From: Candidatus Peribacteria bacterium
GTDB taxonomy: Bacteria; Patescibacteriota; Gracilibacteria; Peribacterales; Peribacteraceae
Length of the DNA stretch: 64,000 nt
Direction: 5' to 3'
Assembly (NCBI GenBank): GCA_023038255.1
Contig: CP082927.1
Location: 510,146 to 574,145 of the forward strand
In this document: one piece after another, positions 6,446 to 14,884 of the stretch
How the letters are laid out: the number at the start of each line of letters is the position of its first letter
Position numbering within the stretch: the stretch's first letter is position 1
The notes under the pieces: generated by a model
What the model was told of the DNA's origin: nothing
The model's input: only the letters and a program-made list of their open reading frames with translations
The model's database searches: none
Translations under genes and position numbers: made by a program

Positions 6446-9400
6446 ATGAACCCCACTGCAACGTCTGCATCTACCCAGACCGATGACCTGACGCAGGCAT
6501 CTGTTCCTGCTGCCGCTCCTGCCAAAGGAACGAAGGTGGGTCTCTCCATTGAGCGCGTCTTCACGACGCCGGGCAGTGATCCTCTGGAAGAGATTGCGTA
6601 TGAAAAGCGCACCAGCCGTATCAAGAATACGGATGGCAGCGTGGTGTTTGAAATGGAGAACGCGGAAATTCCGGCAACGTGGAGCCAGGTTGCAACAGAC
6701 ATTGTGGTCAGCAAGTACTTCCGTAAGGCCGGTGTCCCGCAGCGCGACGCTGATGGCAATCTGATCCGCGATGAAAAGGGGAATGTGGTGACAGGTCCGG
6801 AGCGGTCTGTGAAGCAGGTTGTCCGCCGTCTCGCTGGTTGCTGGAGGTTCTGGGGAGAGACACATGGCTACTTTGCAACGACACAGGATGCACAGGCGTT
6901 TGAAGATGAACTCAGCTACATGCTCGTTCGCCAGATGTCTGCGCCCAACAGCCCGCAGTGGTTCAACACGGGTCTGCACTATGCGTACGGCATCACCGGA
7001 CCGGCACAGGGTCACTACTACTGCGATCCGGTCACCGGAGAAGTGAAGCGCAGCACCGATGCCTACACCCACCCGCAGCCGCATGCGTGTTTCATCCAGT
7101 CTGTGGATGACGACATGGTGAATGAAGGAGGAATCATGGACCTCTGGGTCCGTGAGGCGCGTCTCTTCAAATTCGGTTCCGGAACGGGAACAAACTTCAG
7201 TAATCTCCGCGGAGCAGGCGAGCCTCTCAGTGGAGGTGGAACAAGCGGAGGATTGATGAGCTTCCTCAAAATCGGTGACCGCGCAGCGGGCGCCATCAAG
7301 TCCGGAGGCACGACACGTCGTGCAGCCAAAATGGTGTGTCTTGATCTGGATCATCCGGATATTGAAGACTTCATCAACTGGAAGGTGAACGAAGAGAAGA
7401 AGGTCGCCGCTCTCGTAAAGGCCGGCTACGACAACGACTTCAACGGCGAGGCATACACAACCGTGTCGGGTCAGAATTCCAATAACTCCGTCCGCGTCGC
7501 TCATGACTTCTTCGAAAACGTTGAGCGCGATGGCGACTGGAACCTCTACTGGCGCACCGAACTCCGCAAGGCAAAGGCAGAAAACCGCGAACCGAAGCCC
7601 TGCAAGACGCTCAAGGCGGCGGCACTCTGGGATCAGATCGGCTACGCAGCGTGGGCCTGTGCGGATCCGGGACTCCAGTACGACACGACCATCAATGACT
7701 GGCACACCTGTCCTGCAGACGGACGCATCAATGCATCAAACCCGTGCAGCGAATACATGTTCCTCGATAACACGGCCTGTAATCTCGCATCCCTCAACCT
7801 GCTCAAATTCTACGACAACGAGCATGGGACATTCGAAGTTGAAAACTTCCAGCACGCTGTCCGTCTCTGGACCATTGTCCTCGAAATCTCTGTGCTTATG
7901 GCGCAGTTCCCGAGCAAGGAAATTGCAGAACTCAGCTACAAGTACCGTACGCTCGGACTCGGCTACGCCAACCTCGGCGCAATGCTGATGCGCATGGGTA
8001 TTCCGTACGACTCCGTAAAGGGCCGCGCCATCTGTGGTGCTATCACCGCTATCCTCACGGGTGAGTCCTACGCCACCTCTGCAGAAATGTCCCGCAGCCT
8101 CGGTGCTTTCCCGGGCTACATGAAGAACCGCGACAGCATGCTGAAAGTCATGCGCAACCACCGTCGTGCCGCGTATGACGCTCCGCAGAAAGAATACGAA
8201 GGTCTGCATGTGACACCGGTCGGACTCGATCAGAATGAAGTGCCGGAGTATCTCCTGCGTCCTGCCAAGGAAGTATGGGACCGCGCACTCGCAATGGGTG
8301 AGGAACATGGTTACCGCAATGCACAGACCACCGTTATTGCGCCGACAGGCACCATCGGACTCCTGATGGACTGTGACACCACTGGTGTCGAGCCGGACTT
8401 TGCGCTTGTGAAATTCAAGAAGCTTGCCGGAGGCGGATACATGAAGATTGCAAACCAGTCTGTCGAGCCCGCTCTCGTGGCGCTTGGCTACGATCAGACA
8501 CAGGTGAAAGACATCATGCGCTACGTGATGGGCACGCTCAGCCTGGAAGGCGCTCCGCACATCAACCGTGCGAGCCTGCGTGAGAAAGGATTCACCGATG
8601 AAGATATCGCAAAAATCGAGAAGCAGCTTCCGGCTGTGTTCGAACTCAGCTTCGCCTTCAACCGCTTTGTGCTTGGAGATGAACTGATGAAGAAACTCGG
8701 ATTCACGGATGAGCAGCTGAACGATCCGTCCTTCAATCTGCTCAGAGCGCTCGGATTCACAAAAGAACAGATCGAAGAGGCGAACGTTGTCATCTGCGGT
8801 CATATGACCGTCGAAGGCGCACCACACCTCACGACAGAGCAGCTTGCAGCGTTTGATTGCGCCAACAAGTGCGGCAAGATCGGACAGCGCTTCATCAGCG
8901 CCGAAGGACACATCCGCATGATGGCGGCCGCTCAGCCGTTCATTTCCGGAGCTATCAGTAAAACCATCAACCTCCCGAACGAGGCAACGGTCGAAGACAT
9001 CAAGAATGCCTACTTCCTGAGCTGGAAACTCTGTCTGAAGGCAAACGCTCTCTATCGCGACGGATCCAAGCTCAGCCAGGCTCTCAGTAACAAATCAGAT
9101 AAAAAGGACGAAGAGAGCAAGGAAATTGTCGACAGAGTCGTCGAGAAAATCGTCTACAAAGAAGTGCCCCGCCGCAGAAAATTGCCGGCCGAACGCATGG
9201 CGATTGCTCACAAGTTCTCTATTGCAGGACACGAAGGCTACGTGCACGTCGGTATGTACGAAGACGGCGCGCCGGGTGAGATCTTCATCAAAATGAGCAA
9301 AGAGGGTTCCACGCTCTCCGGTGTCATGGATACGCTCGCACTGAGCCTCAGTATGAACCTCCAGTACGGTGTGCCGCTCGATGTACTGTGCGAGAAGCTG

Positions 9401-9826
9401 GTCCACACACGCTTCGAACCGATGGGTATGACCGCCAACAAAGAAATCCCGATGGTCAAATCCGTTATGGATTATCTCGGACGCTGGCTTGCCCTCAAGT
9501 TCATGACCAAAGAGAAGGCAATGATGTTCCACAACCACGACCTGGTGGAGAAGTCCTACAAGGACGGTACGAAGAGCAAGGATGCCTTTGCAATGCGTCT
9601 CCCCGTCGTCGACGAAGGGTCGACGGCTCCAAGCCTGTTTGAGGACACAGTAGCCTTGCCGGCCGTAGCTTCCGAAGAAGCGGAGGCTGGACCCACCACT
9701 CTCGAAATCGCCAAGCAGCAGGGATTCACCGGAAGCATCTGCGGCAGCTGTGCCTCCACGAAAATGAAGCGCAATGGTAGCTGTGAAGTGTGTCTGGATT
9801 GCGGGGCAACGTCCGGTTGCAGCTGA
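6446..9826 (+). CDS. nrdJ: Adenosylcobalamin-dependent (class II) ribonucleotide reductase
   Basis: This 1126-residue enzyme reduces ribonucleotides to deoxyribonucleotides with a coenzyme-B12-generated thiyl radical, so no oxygen or NrdB subunit is needed. Visible motifs are SAPNSPQWFNTG (about 168-179), FGSGTGTNFSNLRG (about 243-256), NPCSEYMFLDNTACNL (about 432-447) with the active-site Cys and Glu, and APTGTIGLLMDCDTTGVEPD (about 632-651). A TSCPD-type domain follows (about 910-1030, GHEGYVHVGMYEDGAPGE). The C-terminus has a cysteine cluster (CGSC, CEVCLDCG) typical of the redox-active tail. ATG 6446 is preferred over upstream frame starts because the NrdR-like boxes lie before it. No cobalamin synthesis gene is seen here, so B12 is probably scavenged. 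Confidence 0.95.
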   Translation: MNPTATSASTQTDDLTQASVPAAAPAKGTKVGLSIERVFTTPGSDPLEEIAYEKRTSRIKNTDGSVVFEMENAEIPATWSQVATDIVVSKYFRKAGVPQRDADGNLIRDEKGNVVTGPERSVKQVVRRLAGCWRFWGETHGYFATTQDAQAFEDELSYMLVRQMSAPNSPQWFNTGLHYAYGITGPAQGHYYCDPVTGEVKRSTDAYTHPQPHACFIQSVDDDMVNEGGIMDLWVREARLFKFGSGTGTNFSNLRGAGEPLSGGGTSGGLMSFLKIGDRAAGAIKSGGTTRRAAKMVCLDLDHPDIEDFINWKVNEEKKVAALVKAGYDNDFNGEAYTTVSGQNSNNSVRVAHDFFENVERDGDWNLYWRTELRKAKAENREPKPCKTLKAAALWDQIGYAAWACADPGLQYDTTINDWHTCPADGRINASNPCSEYMFLDNTACNLASLNLLKFYDNEHGTFEVENFQHAVRLWTIVLEISVLMAQFPSKEIAELSYKYRTLGLGYANLGAMLMRMGIPYDSVKGRAICGAITAILTGESYATSAEMSRSLGAFPGYMKNRDSMLKVMRNHRRAAYDAPQKEYEGLHVTPVGLDQNEVPEYLLRPAKEVWDRALAMGEEHGYRNAQTTVIAPTGTIGLLMDCDTTGVEPDFALVKFKKLAGGGYMKIANQSVEPALVALGYDQTQVKDIMRYVMGTLSLEGAPHINRASLREKGFTDEDIAKIEKQLPAVFELSFAFNRFVLGDELMKKLGFTDEQLNDPSFNLLRALGFTKEQIEEANVVICGHMTVEGAPHLTTEQLAAFDCANKCGKIGQRFISAEGHIRMMAAAQPFISGAISKTINLPNEATVEDIKNAYFLSWKLCLKANALYRDGSKLSQALSNKSDKKDEESKEIVDRVVEKIVYKEVPRRRKLPAERMAIAHKFSIAGHEGYVHVGMYEDGAPGEIFIKMSKEGSTLSGVMDTLALSLSMNLQYGVPLDVLCEKLVHTRFEPMGMTANKEIPMVKSVMDYLGRWLALKFMTKEKAMMFHNHDLVEKSYKDGTKSKDAFAMRLPVVDEGSTAPSLFEDTVALPAVASEEAEAGPTTLEIAKQQGFTGSICGSCASTKMKRNGSCEVCLDCGATSGCS

Positions 9827-9867
9827 TCTCGACTACGCTCGATCTGAGGATCTATGTTAAGAAAAAC

Positions 9868-9900
9868 GAAAGCCGCTGACATCCTGTCGGCGGCTTTTTT
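9868..9900. terminator. Bidirectional terminator between nrdJ and a small minus-strand gene
   Basis: AAAGCCG and CGGCTTT pair with further internal TGAC/GTCG pairing and are followed by T runs on the plus strand; GTTTTTC follows on the minus strand. It serves nrdJ and the converging peptide gene at 9932-10042. Confidence 0.8.
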
Positions 9901-9931
9901 GGCAATCACGCGACTGCCGGCTCCTCTTTGG

Positions 9932-10042
9932 TTAGCGGTCTTTGGGTGTAAATGCACAGACAAGTGCTACTGCACCTACGGCTCCTACTACAATGACCGA
10001 ACCGCCAAACTTCCCAACCATTCCGAACACAATGCACGCCAT
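9932..10042 (-). CDS. Small hydrophobic membrane peptide (36 aa)
   Basis: From ATG at 10042 the frame encodes MACIVFGMVGKFGG, a hydrophobic helix of about 20 residues (VIVVGAVGAVALVCAF) and a short charged tail TPKDR. Directly upstream is TTTGGGGACAGAGAG, nearly the same as the sequence before the peptide gene at 10330 (TGTGGGGACAGAGCG), with CTCT/AGAG pairing around the G run. The gene ends just before the bidirectional terminator. A longer reading from 10126 exists but would include the conserved upstream sequence. No family is recognised; a type I toxin-like peptide or a small membrane protein are both possible. That it is real is inferred from the paired architecture and terminator. Confidence 0.45.
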   Translation of the reverse strand: MACIVFGMVGKFGGSVIVVGAVGAVALVCAFTPKDR

Positions 10043-10137
10043 CTCTCTGTCCCCAAAGAGAACTTGTGAAAGGATCACGGCTGATCCATCTGCAAACATC
10101 ATCGACCTACGCACGCAGAGTGTCAATAATCATTGTC

Positions 10138-10167
10138 ATAAAGAAAACCGCAGATCCATCTGCGGTC
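10138..10167 (-). terminator. Rho-independent terminator after the second small peptide
   Basis: Read on the minus strand, ACCGCAGAT pairs with ATCTGCGGT across a 2-nt loop and is followed by TTTTCTTT. It lies 14 nt after the stop at 10181. Confidence 0.8.
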
Positions 10168-10180
10168 GGTTTGCATCCCC

Positions 10181-10330
10181 TTAGGATGCGTCTTTGGGAC
10201 TCTGTCTCACTCCATTAGGTCGTGTGAATGCCATAATAGTGCCAGTCAGAATGCCTCCGATTATCCAGATCCATAACCAGCCGGGCATTCCTCCCCAATC
10301 CGCACAGATACATTCCCATATGTATAGCAT
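10181..10330 (-). CDS. Small Trp-rich membrane peptide (49 aa)
   Basis: From ATG at 10330 the peptide begins MLYIWECICADWGGMPGW, has a hydrophobic segment LWIWIIGGILTGTIMAF and a polar tail ending SPKDAS. A perfect CTCTGT-GGGG-ACAGAG hairpin lies immediately before the start, covering where a ribosome would bind. The same motif precedes the peptide gene at 10042, suggesting two related units in tandem. A strong terminator follows. No family is recognised. The hairpin could limit translation. An upstream start at 10414 would add 28 residues but passes through this hairpin and another inverted repeat (AGTTCC/GGAACT at 10363-10377). Confidence 0.45.
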   Translation of the reverse strand: MLYIWECICADWGGMPGWLWIWIIGGILTGTIMAFTRPNGVRQSPKDAS

Positions 10331-10458
10331 CGCTCTGTCCCCACAGAGGTACAAAGATCGAAGTTCCCGCGGAACTCCTGAAAAAAGTATTGCCAATTTT
10401 ACTTTACCTGTCAATGCACCTAGCTGCGCTTCCTGATTGCATCCTCTATACTCTCCTC

Positions 10459-10896
10459 ATGTCCGATTACGTCGATCACCTCCCGTCCCACGAACGCGCA
10501 CGCATCCGTCAAAAAATGCGGAGCCCCGAAGCGTATGAGCGTCTGCGTGAAAAAGTGAAAGGTCCCGAAGACCTGGAAAATGAAATGAAGAAAAGCGAGC
10601 AGCTGGCTGAGTTGCATTTTGCATTGGAGAGTGATCGCAGCGTTGGTGAAAAAATCAAAGCGTCTATCGACAAAGATATCCGTGAACAAGGCATCGAACA
10701 TATCGTCGATGCGGATGCGCTCTCACCGGAAGTAAAAACACAACTCGAACAAGGGAAATTCACACTCGTCGTCTCTGCCCATCCCTCAACTCATGAGGAT
10801 ACATTGATGCTTCTGCCCGAGGGAAATATCCAAGAAAAAATTCCCGTGAAGACAAGCTTCAGTGAACAGTATGCGGGACAGGTTCTCAGCCGATAA
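10459..10896 (+). CDS. Conserved-looking hypothetical protein (145 aa)
   Basis: ATG 10459 is chosen because TATACT (10447-10452) lies exactly 6 nt before it, implying a leaderless transcript; the longer frame from 10390 contains this box. The N-terminal two thirds (residues 1-95) are highly charged and probably helical or coiled (ARIRQKMRSPEAYERLREKV, LENEMKKSEQLAEL). The C-terminal part looks like a small strand-rich region (FTLVVSAHPSTHEDTLMLLPEG). No signal peptide or membrane segment is seen. I do not recognise the family. The clean frame, codon use like its neighbours and the promoter support a real cytoplasmic protein. Confidence 0.7.
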   Translation: MSDYVDHLPSHERARIRQKMRSPEAYERLREKVKGPEDLENEMKKSEQLAELHFALESDRSVGEKIKASIDKDIREQGIEHIVDADALSPEVKTQLEQGKFTLVVSAHPSTHEDTLMLLPEGNIQEKIPVKTSFSEQYAGQVLSR

Positions 10897-11217
10897 AGTG
10901 GTTGTTTGTGAGTTCAGAGAATGTGTAACCGTTTTTACATGGTCATAAACAACACCCCGAAAGCACAGACGAATAAGAAGAGCTTCATGAGGACCGAAGA
11001 GTAGATGATCACCTAATGTGTTCACAAGAGGGGAGAGTAAAACACCCCTTGCGTCTCAGATAAAAGATGAACAAATTAGTATATCAGTGATCAATTTTCT
11101 GGCGATTATTTTTCTGAGTATTTTTGGTGTTCACTCTTGCAGGATGCCGAGAAAGTGGCGGAGAGTGAATGGTTGTACACCGCATAGTTTTGTGTACATC
11201 TGATCACCACGAAAACG
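10897..11217. other. Intergenic region without a supported gene
   Basis: Between the hypothetical gene and the RNHCP gene only weak open frames occur. There is an imperfect inverted repeat (GTTGTTTGTGA near 10902 and TCATAAACAAC near 10943) and an AGGGG/CCCCT pair near 11030-11053 that could form hairpins. The last ~170 nt are more AT-rich than the surroundings. Confidence 0.4.
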
Positions 11218-11526
11218 TCAGTTGCTCTCTTTGGGAATTTTGTTCATATCATCATCCGGTGCCATGCGGTTTGTAATCTTTTTTTGACATCGCACACACT
11301 CATGCACAATCATCCACCCACCTTTCTTTGCATCGTAGTCGATGCCGACAGGTTGCATCAACCCCTGGCACAGAGATTCGCGGTCACCGGGACCTGTGTT
11401 ATCGACGTGTTTGCTCCAGAGGCAGATCGGGCAATGATTGCGGTATGTACCTTTACCGAGTGGTTCGACTGCTGCATTGCAGTGTTCACAGATGAATGGC
11501 TCTTCTCGGGCTATAAATATTGTCAT
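11218..11526 (-). CDS. RNHCP-domain zinc-ribbon-like protein
   Basis: The 102-residue protein carries the family signature YRNHCPICLWSKHVD (about residues 28-42), followed by PGDRESLCQGLMQPVG and a C-terminal HECVRCQKK. Cysteine pairs (CEHC, CPIC, CVRC) suggest zinc binding. The RNHCP family is small and cytoplasmic with no established reaction; nucleic-acid binding is a guess from the zinc-ribbon look. A GA-rich repeat block begins right at its 5' side (11527 onward). Confidence 0.85.
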   Translation of the reverse strand: MTIFIAREEPFICEHCNAAVEPLGKGTYRNHCPICLWSKHVDNTGPGDRESLCQGLMQPVGIDYDAKKGGWMIVHECVRCQKKITNRMAPDDDMNKIPKESN

Positions 11527-11529
11527 AAG

Positions 11530-11974
11530 GAAGACGAGGATGACGAAGAAGACGAAGAGTACGAGGAATTTTATAGAATAGAAGATCGTAATTTATTAAG
11601 CAGATAACTCACACGGTGAATGTGATCATTTGCTTTTTCAAATATCACTTGATCGATATATTCCAAACCAAGAGCGATTCTGCATTGGCAATGCAACTCA
11701 TCGAGAGATCCTATTCCTATTTCAAAGTAACGTGCCTTATCTTTTTGTGATCTCTTCGCATTCCCTTCGGCTATGTTCATAGGAATACTTTGAGCTGAGC
11801 GCCTCATTTGATCGATTAGGGCGAATTTTTCTTCAGCCGGAAAATTCTTAGTGATTTTATAAATCCACAAACATAAAGAAAAAGATTCCTGCCAAGCCAC
11901 CAGTTTTTCATACGTTTTAAGTTCCATAAGAGAAGATCATACAAAAGTCATTCTTCTTCGTCATCCTCGTCTTC
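11530..11974. repeat. 23-bp GA/TC-rich inverted repeats flanking a four-helix gene
   Basis: The 23 nt at 11530-11552 (GA strand, core GACGAGGATGACGAAG) recur exactly in inverse orientation at 11952-11974. Each sits in a longer GA-rich or TC-rich block of about 45-60 nt. The pair encloses the gene 11571-11927. A related block lies at 21831-21916. Confidence 0.85.
11571..11927 (-). CDS. Four-helix bundle protein (S23 / 23S rRNA intervening-sequence family)
   Basis: The 118-residue protein matches the four-helix bundle family first seen in 23S rRNA intervening sequences and related to Avd accessory proteins: KLVAWQESFSLCLWIYKITK, then FALIDQMRRSAQSIPMNIAEGNAKRS (the hallmark region, about residues 36-61) and ARYFEIGIGSLDELHCQ. 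Function is unknown, probably RNA or nucleic-acid binding. A TATGAT box (minus strand, 11936-11941) lies 8 nt before the ATG. The gene is clearly more AT-rich than neighbours and is enclosed by 23-bp inverted repeats, so it looks like an acquired cassette. It is not inside an rRNA gene here. Confidence 0.88.
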   Translation of the reverse strand: MELKTYEKLVAWQESFSLCLWIYKITKNFPAEEKFALIDQMRRSAQSIPMNIAEGNAKRSQKDKARYFEIGIGSLDELHCQCRIALGLEYIDQVIFEKANDHIHRVSYLLNKLRSSIL

Positions 11975-12002
11975 TTCGTACTCCTTGTACTCCTCATGAT
12001 CT

Positions 12003-13097
12003 TCATACATTGAAACGGAAATGCATAATGTCGCCATCTTTCACGATGTACTCTTTTCCTTCCGCACGCATCTTGCCTGCCTCTTTCGCTTTGAGTTCCG
12101 ATCCTGCAGCAATGTAGTCATTGAAGGCGATGGTTTCTGCGCGGATGTATCCTTTTTCAAAATCCGTATGAATGGCACCTGCTGCCTGCGGGCCGGTGGA
12201 CCCGATCGGAATGTTCCATGCGCGGACTTCCTGCACGCCTGCCGTGAAGTAGGTCATGTAGCCGAGAGCTTTGTACGCAGCGGTAATCAGGCGGTCGAGT
12301 CCGGAAGAAGTTACGCCGAGTGATTCCAAAAATTCCTGCGCGTCTTCTGCAGAAAGATCCTGCAGATCTTCTTCGATTTTTGCGGAAATGAGCACGAGTT
12401 CATCGGAAGGGGAAAGTCCCAGCTGCCCTTTGAGTACAGTCACATCAAGTCCTGCCATCTGATCTTCAGCCACGTTTGCAGCGTAGAGCATCGGTTTGAA
12501 TGTCAGCAGCTGAAAAGATTTTGCGATAGCGGTCTCATCTTTTTCCAGTTCCGTCATGCGTGCGAGGTGTCCTTCGTTCAGCGTCACAAATAATTTCTCT
12601 GCAACAATCAGCTCGGCTTTTTTGTCTTTATCACCATGCTCAGCAACTTTTTTTGTTTTTTCAATACGCTTGGTGATGCTCTGTAAATCGGCGAGCACAA
12701 GTTCGGTTTCAATAATCTCACGGTCGCGCTTCGGATCAACCGTTCCTTCCACGTGAATAATGTCGCCGCCGGTAAAGACGCGGACAACGTGGCAGATGGC
12801 ATCGACTTCGCGGATGTGGCTGAGGAAGGCATTTCCCAGTCCTTCGCCTTTGCTGGCTCCTTTCACAAGTCCTGCAATATCCACAAATTCGATCGCAGCG
12901 GGCACGATCTTCTCCGGATGGATCAGGTCAGCCAATTGCTTCAAGCGCACGTCCGGGACCTCCACAATGCCGATATTCGGCTCAATGGTGCAGAAAGGGT
13001 AATTGGCAGCCTGTGCGCCTTTCGTGCGGGTGAGGGCGTTGAAAAGCGTGGATTTGCCGACGTTCGGGAGGCCGACGATACCGATCTGGAGAGCCAT
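12003..13097 (-). CDS. ychF: Ribosome-associated GTPase/ATPase YchF
   Basis: YchF (Ola1-type) is an Obg-family P-loop NTPase that binds ribosomes and prefers ATP. The 364 residues include the P-loop GLPNVGKST near residue 8, switch region NYPFCTIEPNIGIV (about 34-47), the G3 motif DIAGLVKGAS (about 73-82) and an altered G4 position (YAANVAED instead of NKxD), as expected for this ATP-using family. The C-terminal TGS domain covers about 280-364 and ends IVKDGDIMHFRFNV. The start at 13097 is the only one that keeps the N-terminal strand MALQIGIVG. The gene is complete. Confidence 0.96.
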   Translation of the reverse strand: MALQIGIVGLPNVGKSTLFNALTRTKGAQAANYPFCTIEPNIGIVEVPDVRLKQLADLIHPEKIVPAAIEFVDIAGLVKGASKGEGLGNAFLSHIREVDAICHVVRVFTGGDIIHVEGTVDPKRDREIIETELVLADLQSITKRIEKTKKVAEHGDKDKKAELIVAEKLFVTLNEGHLARMTELEKDETAIAKSFQLLTFKPMLYAANVAEDQMAGLDVTVLKGQLGLSPSDELVLISAKIEEDLQDLSAEDAQEFLESLGVTSSGLDRLITAAYKALGYMTYFTAGVQEVRAWNIPIGSTGPQAAGAIHTDFEKGYIRAETIAFNDYIAAGSELKAKEAGKMRAEGKEYIVKDGDIMHFRFNV

Positions 13098-13249
13098 AGA
13101 GACAGGATTGAAGCGGGATAGCCGGGATATCCTACAGGATTTGAGGGGATTGATAAGGTGTGATGGAATCGGGCATTGGCCACAAAGAATGGGCTGATTT
13201 TCCTCTGAAAATGACGCTATAGCCTTTATAATTGTTTTTTATCAGTATG

Positions 13250-13278
13250 TTGACAAAATGTAATTATATTACTATAGT
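13250..13278 (+). promoter_or_regulatory. Consensus sigma-70 type promoter of the sortase gene
   Basis: TTGACA (13250-13255), a 17-nt spacer and TATAGT (13273-13278) form a near-perfect promoter. The ATG follows only 11 nt after the -10 box, so the leader would be about 4-5 nt. Confidence 0.8.
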
Positions 13279-13289
13279 AACCTTCCTCT

Positions 13290-14426
13290 ATGTCAAAGCG
13301 CCTCTTTCTGATCGCCGTGCTTGTCTTAACTGTCGGGTTCTTCACGCGCGCTTTTGCCTTTGCACAGGATATGCAGGTTGCTGACCAAACCCAGCCTCTG
13401 ACTCGCGCAGAAGCCGTTGCGCTCCTTATAAATGCCCATCCGAACGGTTTGGAGCGTGTTCGTTGGTTTGCCGCCCATATGCCGCCTATGCCGCTTTTTG
13501 CGGATACAACGCAAACGGAATGGTATGCACCGTATCTGGAAGCTGCATTTGAAAGCGGTTTGATTGAAGGAAACGCAGTTGATCCGCAGTTTCACCCAGA
13601 TGAGCCCTTAAAGGAGGAAGAAGCCATCAGTTTGGCTATCCGTTACAAGGAAATGACAAACCCGTCCGCAGAGGCATATCTCGTCATTCCGACGGATCAG
13701 GGCAATATCCTGAATAAAACCGTCTCCGAGGCCCAGGCAAACGGCATCAAAATGCCTTTCCCGATCCGTCCGGGGCAGCCCATTTCCCGCATTGCCCTCT
13801 ACGACATGATGGCCTCTGCTGGCGTCCAGAACCCTCAGGGCATCACAATTGCCCGTATCCCGGTCACGACAGAATTCATCACCGTCGCCTCCGTCCAGCC
13901 TATTCTGCAGCCTACAACATCCACTCAGAACCCGAATCCTCTGACTGCAGACCTCACTGCCGGAGAGACACCGGATAGCGCAGACGAGAACACCTATTTC
14001 GCCATCAGCATGCCGACACTCGGCGTCGAAGACCTCCTCATCAGCCATCCGACAGACCTTACCCATAACGGCCTTCTCGTTCCGCTCCAGACCGGTGTCG
14101 GACACTTGTTCAGCTATCCGGGTCAGAACGGAAAAATCCTCGTCTACGGACACAGTAGCAGTTATCCGTGGGATACATCCGAATTCACCAAGATCTTCCG
14201 CCAGATCAATAAACTGCAGGTTGGTGAGAGAGTGTACGTGAACTACCACGGCACCGTGTACATTTACGAAGTGACCAACAAGCAGACCGTTCCCGCAAAC
14301 GACACGAGCGCCTACGCTCAGGAAGGAAAAGAAGAACTGATCCTCTATACATGCTGGCCGCCTGACAGCGTGAAGCAGCGGTACCTCGTGCATGCGAAGC
14401 TGGTGGAGGTTGTGGCGCAGAAGTAA
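13290..14426 (+). CDS. Sortase with N-terminal SLH-like module
   Basis: The 378-residue protein has a signal peptide or anchor (residues 1-26, LFLIAVLVLTVGFFTRAFAFA) and an S-layer-homology-like region (about 36-125: LTRAEAVALL, TEWYAPYLEAAFESGLIEG, FHPDEPLKEEEA). After a Thr/Pro linker comes a sortase domain (about 240-378) with catalytic His in LVYGHSSSYPW, Cys in LILYTCWPP and Arg in KQRYLVHAK. Sortases are cysteine transpeptidases that attach proteins to the cell surface or to pili. SLH modules hold proteins at the wall, so this enzyme probably sits outside the membrane. No sorting-signal substrate was obvious in the window. A strong promoter lies just upstream. Confidence 0.9.
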   Translation: MSKRLFLIAVLVLTVGFFTRAFAFAQDMQVADQTQPLTRAEAVALLINAHPNGLERVRWFAAHMPPMPLFADTTQTEWYAPYLEAAFESGLIEGNAVDPQFHPDEPLKEEEAISLAIRYKEMTNPSAEAYLVIPTDQGNILNKTVSEAQANGIKMPFPIRPGQPISRIALYDMMASAGVQNPQGITIARIPVTTEFITVASVQPILQPTTSTQNPNPLTADLTAGETPDSADENTYFAISMPTLGVEDLLISHPTDLTHNGLLVPLQTGVGHLFSYPGQNGKILVYGHSSSYPWDTSEFTKIFRQINKLQVGERVYVNYHGTVYIYEVTNKQTVPANDTSAYAQEGKEELILYTCWPPDSVKQRYLVHAKLVEVVAQK

Positions 14427-14430
14427 GTAT

Positions 14431-14817
14431 ATGGAAGAGGCATCACATTTCATTTTCGTCGGTGGACCACAGGCTCCGGTCGGATTTCATATGAGGCCAT
14501 GCTACGACGTTTCACGTTTTTCAGGTGAACTGGAGTGGCAATACCCGGACATCCGCACCTTTCTTTTTGTGCCCGATGATCAGGAACAAAAGGATATATC
14601 TCCTGATGATTATGCTGAATCAACGACATCCATGTTGCGCCTGCTGTCATCCACTCTTCCTGCATTTAGCTGCTCCGTTCGAAAGAGATTGTGTTACGTT
14701 CTGCAGGGTCCTGCAGAGACCATTCAGCAGATTGCAGCTGATGTTGAACAGGAGTTCAGGAAAATGGCTGACAACTGGAAAAACTGTGAGTACTTGTATG
14801 ACAATGATGTTATCTAA
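14431..14817 (+). CDS. Hypothetical protein (128 aa) downstream of sortase
   Basis: ATG 14431 begins 4 nt after the sortase stop, so co-transcription is likely; the frame also extends upstream inside the sortase gene, which is not a likely start. The protein (MEEASHFIFVGGPQ...) has no signal peptide or membrane helix, a strand-rich start, a central VPDDQEQKDISPDDYAES stretch and a C-terminal helix (AETIQQIAADVEQEFRKMAD). I do not recognise a family. It ends shortly before a near-palindromic hairpin shared with the converging ATPase gene. Confidence 0.6.
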   Translation: MEEASHFIFVGGPQAPVGFHMRPCYDVSRFSGELEWQYPDIRTFLFVPDDQEQKDISPDDYAESTTSMLRLLSSTLPAFSCSVRKRLCYVLQGPAETIQQIAADVEQEFRKMADNWKNCEYLYDNDVI

Positions 14818-14853
14818 ATACTAAGATTACATTCCGAGACTAATAAAGAAATA

Positions 14854-14880
14854 CCATAAAAAGTCTAAGACTCTTTATGG
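14854..14880. terminator. Hairpin between convergent genes
   Basis: CCATAAA (14854-14860) pairs with TTTATGG (14874-14880), and inner AGTCT pairs with AGACT. The 27-nt near-palindrome separates the converging genes ending at 14817 and 14885 and probably terminates both. It has no long U tract. Confidence 0.55.
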
Positions 14881-14884
14881 AATA

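Noticed and set aside
6428-7705. 425-residue open frame on the minus strand opposite nrdJ
   Set aside because: It is a mirror frame of a strongly conserved reductase gene with no domain, promoter or neighbour support.
11018-11203. 61-residue frame with a hydrophobic part upstream of the RNHCP region
   Set aside because: It has no promoter close to its start and no ribosome site, lies in AT-rich spacer, and the hydrophobic part is short.
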